Shown here: one piece after another, positions 1 to 5,223 of the stretch
How positions within the stretch are numbered: the first letter of the stretch is position 1
Layout of the letters: every line of letters starts with the position of its first letter
DNA from: CAIZGX01 sp044371535
Lineage (GTDB): Bacteria > Bacteroidota > Bacteroidia > Flavobacteriales_D > Sanyastnellaceae
DNA: 5,223 nt
NCBI GenBank assembly: GCA_044371535.1
Contig: JBILTL010000136.1
Coordinates: 1-5,223 of the forward strand
Reading direction: 5' to 3'
Translations under genes and position numbers: made by a program
The notes under the pieces: generated by a model
The model's input: only the letters and a program-made list of their open reading frames with translations
Databases searched by the model: none
What the model was told of the DNA's origin: nothing

Positions 1-62
1 GCAATCTGCTGAGCGCGTTGAACACTTTGCTGCGCTTTAAGTGTGAATTGTTCGAAGTTCAT
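1..62 (-). CDS. clpB: ClpB disaggregase, N-terminal fragment
   Basis: Only the first 20 codons and two bases are in the window; the gene runs off the left edge. The start ATG is the complement of 60-62 and the peptide reads MNFEQFTLKAQQSVQRAQQI. This closely matches the start of the ClpB Clp-N domain as known in Bacteroidota, where the form MNxxxFTxKAQxxxQxAQ is typical. ClpB is a cytoplasmic AAA+ ATPase that pulls proteins out of aggregates together with DnaK. The leader before the ATG is AT-rich with no Shine-Dalgarno sequence, as is usual in this phylum. The gene lies on the same strand as the crcB operon but about 260 bp downstream of it, so it probably has its own promoter, although I see no convincing one. 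The identification rests on a short peptide, but the match is distinctive. Confidence 0.82.
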   Translation of the reverse strand, partial: MNFEQFTLKAQQSVQRAQQI

Positions 63-102
63 TTTGTAAAAATTAAATTATTTGTCGCGATGCTTTCAAT
101 AG

Positions 103-113
103 CCTCGCCGAGG
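103..113. repeat. Small GC-rich dyad in clpB leader region
   Basis: The bases CCTCG-C-CGAGG form a short inverted repeat in an otherwise AT-rich spacer, about 40 bp upstream of the clpB start. It could form a small hairpin in the clpB leader. No T-run follows on either strand, so it does not look like an intrinsic terminator. Its function is unknown. Confidence 0.3.
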
Positions 114-117
114 AGCA

Positions 118-140
118 AATTCGGAATTAATTTCCGAATT
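118..140. repeat. 23-bp perfect palindrome upstream of clpB
   Basis: Arms AATTCGGAA (118-126) and TTCCGAATT (132-140) are perfect reverse complements around the 5-bp centre TTAAT. The element lies 55 to 78 bp upstream of the clpB start and about 180 bp past the crcB stop. It could be a dimeric regulator's operator, a hairpin in the clpB leader, or a weak transcript end for the crcB operon. The lack of a T-run and the AT-rich arms argue against a standard terminator. It is not a CIRCE element, which has the arms TTAGCACTC/GAGTGCTAA. Confidence 0.5.
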
Positions 141-182
141 AGAACTGATCGAAGTGTCTAAAAGGCAGATTGCTCTTGAGTT

Positions 183-323
183 TCACGACGAAAAGTCTTG
201 ATTGTTATCAGTTTGCGAAGCATCTTGTGAAACATCTTGCCCTGCATCTTGCCCTGCATCTTGCTCAGCATCTTGTGAAACATCTTGCCCTGCATCTCGC
301 TCAGCATCTTTATCTAAAGTTTT
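183..323 (-). other. Possible displaced acidic tail after crcB
   Basis: In the minus-strand frame one base off from crcB, an open stretch runs from about 323 to a TGA at 183-185. It encodes roughly 45 residues that begin TLDKDAERDAGQDVSQDAEQ, continue as QDAG/QDVS/QDAE tetrads, and end QTDNNQDFSS. The composition (Asp, Gln, Ala, Ser) and codons look like a normal hydrophilic low-complexity protein tail. It has no credible start codon or ribosome site of its own. Loss of one base from the four-A run at 328-331 would join it in frame to the end of CrcB. It may therefore be a former or alternative CrcB tail, or chance openness of a 12-bp repeat. I cannot decide which from sequence alone. Confidence 0.25.
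221..316. repeat. Array of 12-bp tandem repeats
   Basis: Eight consecutive 12-bp units each begin CATCT (seven of them CATCTT). By their last five bases they fall into types A (tgaaa), B (ccctg) and C (ctcag). The order is A (221), B (233), B (245), C (257), A (269), B (281), C with one base changed (293), then a degenerate last unit at 305. The pattern ABBC-ABC suggests that a 36-bp ABC block was duplicated and one B unit then gained or lost by slippage. The unit length is a multiple of three, so reading frames stay open through it: HLAL/HLAQ/HLVK on the plus strand and QDAG/QDVS/QDAE on the minus strand. The array sits directly after the crcB stop codon. Confidence 0.9.
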
Positions 324-687
324 ATTTAAAAGTTGAAATCCCTGCAATCAATCCAATACAAGCAATATTCGTTACCAAAATATTGATAACCGCCCACCCG
401 AATTGTTGTTGTTGGAACAGTTGAACCGTTTCCCAACTAAAGGTGCTAAACGTGCTAAGACCACCGCAAAGTCCTGTTGTTAGGAAGAATAATGTGCGTG
501 GAGAAAGATTCGATTTATTCGCTAAGGCGAAGGTGATGGCAATAATAATTGCTGCAGAAACATTGGCAAGTAAAGTTCCAAAGGGAAGCGAGAAATTCCC
601 TTGCTTGAATGGAATTCCAATCATATAGCGCAAGACAGATCCAATTCCGCCACCAACAAAAATGAGCGCGAGCGTAATTCCATTCAT
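322..687 (-). CDS. crcB: CrcB/Fluc fluoride ion channel
   Basis: This 121-residue membrane protein has the usual length and motif order of the CrcB/Fluc family, which exports toxic fluoride as a dual-topology dimer in the inner membrane. Visible motifs are GGGIGSVLRY (residues 12-21) in helix 1, GTLLAN with Asn42 in helix 2, and TTGLCGGLSTFSTFSWE (70-86) in the broken helix 3. Phe80 and Phe83 sit at the positions of the family's phenylalanine box. Four membrane segments lie at about 4-24, 33-55, 65-82 and 96-118. One departure from the usual form is NVSAA after Asn42, where NxxGS is common. The ATG overlaps the stop of the PAP2 gene as ATGA, which points to translational coupling. No fluoride riboswitch is visible, as expected for an internal operon gene. 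The reading frame ends GISTFK just before the 12-bp repeat array. Confidence 0.93.
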   Translation of the reverse strand: MNGITLALIFVGGGIGSVLRYMIGIPFKQGNFSLPFGTLLANVSAAIIIAITFALANKSNLSPRTLFFLTTGLCGGLSTFSTFSWETVQLFQQQQFGWAVINILVTNIACIGLIAGISTFK

Positions 688-1244
688 CGTTTAATGAAGG
701 AAAAAAGTTTGTAGAAAACGTATCCGAACATTCCGCCCATGAACCAACCCATAAGTATGTCGGTAGGGAAGTGAACGCCTAAATAAATTCTCGAAAGCGA
801 GGTGATAATCGTTCCTAAAATGAGAATTGTCTTCAAACGATAATGCCTGGGCAAAGCTAGAAGCACAAAGAATGTAAGAGCTGCGAAATTACTAGCATGA
901 GAAGAGTAAAATCCGAATTCGCCCCCGCGGTAGTCATTCCCACTGGAGTCCTTGGTGTAATGCAATTCGTCTTGAAGTTTTTCAGTGTGTGACGGGCGAT
1001 GTCTTTGCACCGTAGGCTTGAAAATTCGACTCGAAACCAAGTCGCTCATTCCAACAGAAAGAGAGGCCAGAATAACAGCATAGATTCCGAACTTTTTTCC
1101 ATGTGTTGCAATCAATTGCCATGAAATGTAGGCGAAGAGGGGAATCCAAATAAGTGTTCCGCTAAGCACGAGCATGGCCCTGTCTAGTCCATAGATAGCA
1201 AGTCCGTTAATGGCTTTCAGTAAGGCAATGTCGAGTTCTATCAT
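684..1244 (-). CDS. PAP2-family membrane phosphatase
   Basis: This 186-residue integral membrane protein carries all three signature motifs of the PAP2/lipid phosphatase superfamily. They are KPTVQRHRP (residues 76-84, the Kx6RP motif), YSSHAS (113-118, a variant of PSGH with His116), and SRIYLGVHFPTD (151-162, SRx5Hx3D with His158 and Asp162). The hydrophobic segments lie at about 24-46, 53-70, 119-132, 137-150 and 163-184. Family members remove phosphate from lipid substrates such as phosphatidate, phosphatidylglycerol phosphate or undecaprenyl pyrophosphate; the substrate here cannot be told. The ATG is 5 bp after the acyl-CoA ligase stop, and the TGA stop overlaps the crcB start. Neighbouring a fatty-acid-activating enzyme is compatible with a lipid role, but that is inference. 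Confidence 0.92.
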   Translation of the reverse strand: MIELDIALLKAINGLAIYGLDRAMLVLSGTLIWIPLFAYISWQLIATHGKKFGIYAVILASLSVGMSDLVSSRIFKPTVQRHRPSHTEKLQDELHYTKDSSGNDYRGGEFGFYSSHASNFAALTFFVLLALPRHYRLKTILILGTIITSLSRIYLGVHFPTDILMGWFMGGMFGYVFYKLFSFIKR

Positions 1245-1249
1245 TTGAT

Positions 1250-3004
1250 TTATGCGTATAGATTCGCTATTTCGCTGACGTAATTTTCTGAGATCTTTTT
1301 ACGCTTCAACTTCAACGTTGGTGTTATTTCTCCGCTATCAACCGTGAACGGTTTTGCAATCAAATGAATGCCTTTGATTTGCTCCCAGTTTCCAAATCCC
1401 TTGTTCATCTCAGCGATGAACGCTTTTATTTCCTTATTTAATTTTTCATTTTGAACAATCTCTTCATTAGAAAGAGATGCTAATTCTGGGAAATGAACTT
1501 TTGCAAATGCGCAATCGACCACAATGAGCGCACCCGGGAATTTTTGTCCATCGCCAACTACCATACATTGCTCAATGAAGTGTGATTCTTTCAAGGCGTT
1601 TTCTAAAACTTGTGGAGCAACGTATTTTCCTCCGCTCGTTTTGAAAAGTTCTTTCTTTCTGTCTGTTATTTTAAGAAATCCATCTGTAAGAATTCCAATG
1701 TCCCCTGTGCTGAACCACCCGTCGTTTAAGACTTCAGCAGTGGTCTCTGGATTTTTATAATAGCCCATCATGACCTGCGGACCTTTCACTAGTATCTCTC
1801 CGTCTGCAGCGAATTTGATTTCTGTATTTGGAATAATCGTACCCACAGTACCAGGACGATACATGTTCGGAGTACGCAAGGTATTCACTGAAATAACCGG
1901 AGAAGTTTCAGTAAGTCCGTAACCTTCTTTTACTGGAATTCCTGCAGCTGTGAAGAAGCGCGCAAGACGCGGCTGAAGGGCAGCAGATCCGCATGCAACG
2001 GCTCCGATTTCAGTAAGTCCTAAAGCAGCCTTCACCTTGCTGAATACAAGCTTTTGAGCAATCTTCAATTTGAATTCGTACCAACCGCCGTTAGCGCGCT
2101 CTGGTTCCCATTGAAGAGCCAATTTAACGGCCCACTGGAAGAGAACTTTTTTAATGCCGGTATTCGATTCTCCTTTCGCAATAATTCCGTCGAAGAATTT
2201 TTCTAGTAGGCGAGGAACGGCTGTGAAAATATGTGGCTTGTTCGCTATTAAATCCTCTTTAATATTGTCCATTCCCGTTAAAGTCACACTCACGCTATTA
2301 TCGATGTACAAGTAATGCAACATGCGCTCATAGATGTGACAAACAGGAAGGAAACTCACACATCTTGAATTACCTTTTTCTAAGTAAGGAAGACGTTCCA
2401 CGCAGTTCTCTACGTTTGAAGCAATGTTTGTATGTGAAAGCATTACCCCTTTTGGAAGTCCTGTGGTTCCTGAGGTGTAGATGATGGTTGCTAGATCTTC
2501 TGTCTTGATGTTATCTTTTCTCGATTGAACAGCTTGTGCTGAATCTTCATTCGTCGAGAATAGTTCTTTCCAATGCTTCGCACCTTCAATTTTCTCGAAA
2601 GTGAAAACATCTTTGAGCGAAGGCACTTGTTCGCGAATATTATTAATTTTCGTGAGGAGCTCTTCGTTCGAAACGAAACAAACAACAGATTCACTGTGAT
2701 TTAAAATGTATTGAATGTCGTGCTCTGTCATGGTTGGATAAATCGGCACGTCTATGGCGCCAATTTGAAGCGCTGCGTGATCACAAATGTTCCATTCGGT
2801 GCGACTGGCATCGGTTATCAGCGCAACTTTTTGTCCGGGTTGAATACCGTATTCAATAAGTCCATTGCTGAGTTGGTTTACATGGTCAATGAACTTTCGA
2901 GTAGAATAAGTTTCCCATTCTCCGTTGCATTTGCTGCGGAACATGACATCAAGAGGAAGGTTCTCCAATTGATCGTAGGCGAAATCGAATAATCTTTTGT
3001 ACAT
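1250..3004 (-). CDS. Long-chain fatty acid--CoA ligase (AMP-forming)
   Basis: This 584-residue protein of the ANL adenylating superfamily is a full-length FadD-like enzyme. It activates fatty acids with ATP, through an acyl-AMP intermediate, to acyl-CoA for lipid synthesis or beta-oxidation. Motifs in order are the P-loop IYTSGTTGLPKG (175-186), TAVPRLLEK (261-269), GYGLTET (361-367), YRPGTVG (382-388), DGEILVKGPQVMMGYYKNPE (401-420), WFSTGDIG (430-437) with Asp435, TDRKKE (447-452) with Arg449, and the C-terminal TPTLKLKRKK (561-570), which holds the likely catalytic-loop lysine. This C-terminal form is typical of bacterial long-chain ligases. The start ATG is 12 bp downstream of the SRPBCC gene stop and lacks a Shine-Dalgarno sequence, like its neighbours. 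The frame is intact and no key residue is missing. Chain-length preference cannot be read from the sequence, so I leave the symbol blank. Confidence 0.95.
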   Translation of the reverse strand: MYKRLFDFAYDQLENLPLDVMFRSKCNGEWETYSTRKFIDHVNQLSNGLIEYGIQPGQKVALITDASRTEWNICDHAALQIGAIDVPIYPTMTEHDIQYILNHSESVVCFVSNEELLTKINNIREQVPSLKDVFTFEKIEGAKHWKELFSTNEDSAQAVQSRKDNIKTEDLATIIYTSGTTGLPKGVMLSHTNIASNVENCVERLPYLEKGNSRCVSFLPVCHIYERMLHYLYIDNSVSVTLTGMDNIKEDLIANKPHIFTAVPRLLEKFFDGIIAKGESNTGIKKVLFQWAVKLALQWEPERANGGWYEFKLKIAQKLVFSKVKAALGLTEIGAVACGSAALQPRLARFFTAAGIPVKEGYGLTETSPVISVNTLRTPNMYRPGTVGTIIPNTEIKFAADGEILVKGPQVMMGYYKNPETTAEVLNDGWFSTGDIGILTDGFLKITDRKKELFKTSGGKYVAPQVLENALKESHFIEQCMVVGDGQKFPGALIVVDCAFAKVHFPELASLSNEEIVQNEKLNKEIKAFIAEMNKGFGNWEQIKGIHLIAKPFTVDSGEITPTLKLKRKKISENYVSEIANLYA

Positions 3005-3016
3005 GAAACGAATATA

Positions 3017-3427
3017 CTAAAGGAACTCTTTAGCAAGACGCTCTGACATATAATCAAATAATTGTTGGAAAGGTCCTTTCACCATCATTTCCATAAATGG
3101 ATTGATGGTAGCGTCGCAATCTTGATGAGCAGCAGTGGTTGCTCCGTTGCTTTTTAACTTCGCCTTCAAGATGAAAGGGAAGGGGCTTTTATCGGTAGTT
3201 TCAAAAGTTGTTTCCGCGACTTCAGAATTTAGAACAGCGCTAACGCGTTTCAATTCGATGGTGTAAACATTCTGAATTTTGAATGAGCACGAATCTTCTG
3301 TGTTACTCCAATTTGAAATTTTATCTAACGGAAGCAGACGTTGAATGTTCGCCATGTTTTGCAAATAGGCGTGAACCTCAGCAAGAGGAGCGTTTACTTC
3401 TACAGTTTTACTGATGAATTTAGCCAT
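3017..3427 (-). CDS. SRPBCC (START-like fold) small protein
   Basis: This cytoplasmic protein of 136 residues has no signal peptide and no membrane segment. It opens with MAKFISKTVEVNAPLAEVHA, the pattern of a first beta strand followed by the helix of SRPBCC/polyketide-cyclase-like proteins (V-x-V-x-A-P-x-x-x-V). Alternating strands follow over about 47-105, then a long C-terminal helix at about 110-133. Proteins of this fold bind hydrophobic ligands in a cavity between the sheet and the last helix. The ligand here is unknown and I see no catalytic residues. I chose the ATG at 3425-3427, which overlaps the pyrE stop as ATGGCTAA (8 bp), over an upstream TTG at 3440-3442, because the family-like sequence begins at this Met. 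From memory, a gene of this kind is often found beside pyrE in Bacteroidota, which would support a conserved pair. Confidence 0.75.
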   Translation of the reverse strand: MAKFISKTVEVNAPLAEVHAYLQNMANIQRLLPLDKISNWSNTEDSCSFKIQNVYTIELKRVSAVLNSEVAETTFETTDKSPFPFILKAKLKSNGATTAAHQDCDATINPFMEMMVKGPFQQLFDYMSERLAKEFL

Positions 3428-4088
3428 TGGATTGAGATTCAAGATAGGCAGCGCTCCATGCAGCTGGATTTTCTCTCCAAACTTTCAATGTGCTCAACTG
3501 CTCTTCTGTGATATACTCTTTCTTTAAAGCTTGTTGAAGCAAAGCGTGATAGTCAGTTAAAGTATGCAATTGAACGTTTGCATCTTTGAAAGCTTCTTTC
3601 GCAATATCAAAATCGTAAGTGAATATCGCAACCATGCCCATAACGTCCAGACCGGCTTCACGAAGAGCTGTTACAGCGCTTAAGCTACTTTTTCCAGTAG
3701 AAATAAGATCTTCGATAACAACAACTTTTTGGTTCGGCTCAACAACGCCTTCAACCTGATTTCCTAATCCGTGTTTTTTTGCTTCGCTACGCACATAAGC
3801 GTAGGGAATTCCCATTTCTTGTGCAACCAATGCACCTATGGCAATACCACCCGTAGCAACGCCGGCAATGATATCTGGAGTTCCAAATTTTTCCTGAATG
3901 GCATTTACAAATTGCTGACGAATGTGTGTTCTGCAAACTGGGAATGAAAGCGTCTTGCGGTTGTCGCAATAAATGGGAGACTTCAGTCCGCTTGCCCAAG
4001 TGAATGGGGCTTGAGGTTTCAACTCAATTGCTTTAATTTGCAAAAGATAATCTGCTACTTGTAATCCTACTTCAATATTTGAATCCAT
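3420..4088 (-). CDS. pyrE: Orotate phosphoribosyltransferase
   Basis: This 222-residue cytoplasmic enzyme transfers the phosphoribosyl group from PRPP to orotate, giving orotidine monophosphate in de novo pyrimidine synthesis. Visible motifs are FTWASGLKSPIYCDNR (29-44), GVATGGIAIGALVA (76-89), the flexible catalytic loop RSEAKKHG (100-107, with Arg100, Lys104/105 and His106), and the PRPP-binding motif VVVIEDLISTGKS (122-134). Ser101 stands where E. coli has a second lysine after the loop arginine; this also occurs in other bacterial PyrE proteins. The ATG at 4086-4088 fits the family start. The longer TTG start at 4101-4103 would add five atypical residues and run into the divergent NUDIX gene. 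PyrE is the first gene of the minus-strand run, and its promoter must lie inside the NUDIX coding region. Confidence 0.95.
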   Translation of the reverse strand: MDSNIEVGLQVADYLLQIKAIELKPQAPFTWASGLKSPIYCDNRKTLSFPVCRTHIRQQFVNAIQEKFGTPDIIAGVATGGIAIGALVAQEMGIPYAYVRSEAKKHGLGNQVEGVVEPNQKVVVIEDLISTGKSSLSAVTALREAGLDVMGMVAIFTYDFDIAKEAFKDANVQLHTLTDYHALLQQALKKEYITEEQLSTLKVWRENPAAWSAAYLESQSNG

Positions 4089-4100
4089 GACGCGAAAATA
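4074..4100. promoter_or_regulatory. Divergent start region with no spacer
   Basis: The palindrome CATG at 4086-4089 carries both start codons: pyrE ATG as the complement of 4086-4088, and NUDIX ATG at 4087-4089. Promoters must therefore sit inside the opposite gene. AATATTTG (4074-4081) on the plus strand and TATTTTCG (complement of 4093-4100) on the minus strand each differ by one base from the Bacteroidota -7 consensus TAnnTTTG. Neither has a clear -33 TTG partner at the right distance. Both lie within a few bases of the start codons, which would make the transcripts nearly leaderless. The start overlap is clear; the promoter calls are weak. Confidence 0.3.
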
Positions 4101-4569
4101 CAACGTGTATCACCTCGGAAGACTATTAACTTTTTCACAAGAGGAATTTGATGAATTTGTTAGTAAACGCAAGTTTATTCATGCAGCCGGCGGTTTGGTT
4201 CAAAATTCAAATGGTGATTTTTTATTTATGGAGCGAAATGAGACCATAGATCTCCCTAAAGGAAAATTAGAGAAAGGAGAATCTGATGAAGAGGGTGCCC
4301 TGCGTGAAGTGGAAGAGGAGACGGGAGTTTTATGAATTGAAATATTGAATACTTTGATAGAGACATTTCATACCTATACCATGAAAGGGGAAGAAATAAT
4401 CAAGCGCACAGCTTGGTTTTTAATGAAAGTTGAGGGGTGTCCCACTCCAACGCCACAGGTAGAGGAAGGCATTTCGTGGGTTAAGTGGATGACCATAGAA
4501 GAAGTTTCTTCATGCATTCATGAAGGCTATGCTTCGGTAATAGACGTGTGGAAGGCAGCAAATATTTAA
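4087..4569 (+). pseudogene. NUDIX hydrolase broken by an in-frame TGA
   Basis: The frame opens at ATG 4087 and would encode about 160 residues ending at TAA 4567-4569, but codon 83 (4333-4335) is TGA. The first 82 residues contain AAGGLV (33-38), the LPKGK lead-in (56-60) and a complete Nudix box: Gly59-x5-Glu65-x7-Arg73-Glu74-Val75-x-Glu77-Glu78-x-Gly80-Val81. Such enzymes hydrolyse a nucleoside diphosphate linked to another moiety, with a metal held by the box glutamates. After the TGA the same frame continues with IEILNTLIETFHTYTMKGEE, IKRTAWFLMKVEG and EEGISWVKWMTIEEV, a normal C-terminal half of a Bacteroidota NUDIX protein. One substitution explains the break. There is no ATG to restart until 4381 and no ribosome site there. 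It may be a recent nonsense mutation, a sequencing error or read-through. The substrate is unknown. Confidence 0.8.
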
Positions 4570-4613
4570 TGAACTTTTTTCGTTACTGTTCAAACTAATT
4601 TTATTTTCAAATC

Positions 4614-5223
4614 ATGAAGGCAAACTATTTCGTTTTATGTTTTTTCTTGATAATTGTTAGTCTAAATGCAAATGCACAGAATTCAGATCTTGTGGGAGTG
4701 CAAATTGGTGGTATGACTTGGATGACTCGAAATTTGGAAGAAACAAAATTTCGTAACGGCGATCGTATTCCGCAAGCTCAATCAGATGAGGAATGGCAAG
4801 AGGCGGGCTTCAATAAAAAACCAGCTTGGTGTTATTACATCGATTACACAGATTCAGGTCCAAAGGAGGTCGTTAACAGAGGTAAACTTTACAACTCATA
4901 CGCTGTGAATGATCCTAGAGGATTGGCACCTGAGGGCTGGCATATTCCAACCGTAAGTGAATGGAATCTTCTCGAGTCAAAAGCGGTGCTAGAGGGCGAA
5001 GGCATCGTCGAATTGTTTTCAAAGGAACATTGGACGGGTGCCCAAGACGGTTGGAATGTCTTAGGTTTGAGCATAAGTCCAGACGGTTGGAGAGATGTGG
5101 GTTGTGGGGGTCTTGACAGTGATGTTTCATTTTGGGGAAGCACCAAATACGATGATGAAACAGCTGTCGTTAGTTTTTACTTGGATGAGCAATCTGTTGG
5201 TGAAATGCAATACCGTTCAACCT
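4614..5223 (+). CDS. Secreted FISUMP-domain protein, 5' part
   Basis: The frame is open from ATG 4614 to the window end (203 residues) and continues beyond it. It starts with a signal peptide: MKANYF, then a hydrophobic core at about 5-17, with likely cleavage after ANA at residue 21. There is no lipobox cysteine, so it is exported but probably not a lipoprotein. The rest matches the FISUMP domain (Fibrobacter succinogenes major paralogous domain, TIGR02145), common in Bacteroidota. The hallmarks are MTWMTRNL (34-41), FRNGDRIP (46-53), PAWCYY (70-75), GKLYNSYAVNDPRGLAPEGW (90-109), HIPTVSEWNLL (110-120), SPDGWRDVG (155-163) and SFWGSTK (172-178). The domain's biochemical role is not established; cell-surface proteins are its usual context. 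The upstream spacer of 44 bp after the NUDIX stop is AT-rich, with no Shine-Dalgarno sequence and no clear terminator. Confidence 0.85.
   Translation, partial: MKANYFVLCFFLIIVSLNANAQNSDLVGVQIGGMTWMTRNLEETKFRNGDRIPQAQSDEEWQEAGFNKKPAWCYYIDYTDSGPKEVVNRGKLYNSYAVNDPRGLAPEGWHIPTVSEWNLLESKAVLEGEGIVELFSKEHWTGAQDGWNVLGLSISPDGWRDVGCGGLDSDVSFWGSTKYDDETAVVSFYLDEQSVGEMQYRST

Noticed and set aside
158..307. Minus-strand 49-codon frame starting MLSEMQGKM right after crcB
   Set aside because: Every repeat unit supplies an ATG in this frame, so a start is guaranteed by chance. There is no clear ribosome site, and the sequence resembles no family I know.
63..321. CRISPR array or fluoride riboswitch in the spacer
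   Set aside because: The repeats are contiguous 12-mers without unique spacers, so this is not CRISPR. The region lies downstream of crcB, so it cannot be its leader riboswitch.
170..424. Plus-strand open frame of 84 codons with HLAL/HLAQ/HLVK repeats
   Set aside because: It starts at a TTG with no ribosome site and runs antisense into the end of crcB. It is open only because the 12-bp repeat lacks stops in this frame.
4333..4335. Reassigned genetic code with TGA as a sense codon
   Set aside because: TGA ends the PAP2 gene at the expected family length and overlaps the crcB start. All other genes in the window have no internal TGA.
4333..4380. TGA in the NUDIX gene as a selenocysteine codon
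   Set aside because: The sequence just after the TGA is AT-rich and shows no SECIS-like stem-loop. The position follows the Nudix box and is not a known redox site.
4889..5146. Two overlapping minus-strand open frames across the FISUMP gene
   Set aside because: They are antisense to a strong domain match with a signal peptide. Their proline- and serine-rich translations resemble no family I recognise.

Overview
This window looks like the chromosome of a Bacteroidota bacterium. The class is not resolved, but something Flavobacteriales-like is plausible. Three things support this: the AT-rich, Shine-Dalgarno-poor leaders in front of every clear start codon; a FISUMP-domain secreted protein; and Bacteroidota-style PyrE and NUDIX proteins lying side by side. 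The content is mostly ordinary housekeeping. I did not find an undescribed defence or mobile system.

Layout. Positions 1-62 (minus) hold the first 20 codons of clpB. Positions 63-321 are a non-coding spacer with a 23-bp palindrome, a small GC-rich dyad and an array of 12-bp tandem repeats. From 322 to 4088 a tight minus-strand run of five genes reads pyrE (orotate phosphoribosyltransferase), a small SRPBCC-fold protein, a FadD-type long-chain acyl-CoA ligase, a PAP2-family phosphatase, and crcB (fluoride channel). The junctions are an 8-bp overlap, a 12-bp gap, a 5-bp gap and a 4-bp ATGA overlap, so the five are probably one transcript. Divergent from pyrE on the plus strand is a NUDIX hydrolase gene (4087-4569). 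Its start codon shares two bases with that of pyrE, and its frame is broken by one TGA just after the Nudix box. From 4614 to the window end is the 5' part of a secreted FISUMP protein.

How the genes fit together. PyrE makes orotidine monophosphate for pyrimidine synthesis. The acyl-CoA ligase and the PAP2 phosphatase both act in lipid metabolism at the membrane, and CrcB protects against fluoride. No single pathway unites them, so the cluster is better read as a co-transcribed housekeeping run than as a dedicated system.

Points worth a second look are the in-frame TGA in the otherwise intact NUDIX gene, the overlapping divergent start codons, and the 12-bp repeat array just after crcB. That array encodes a clean acidic QDxx-type tail in the frame one base off from crcB.
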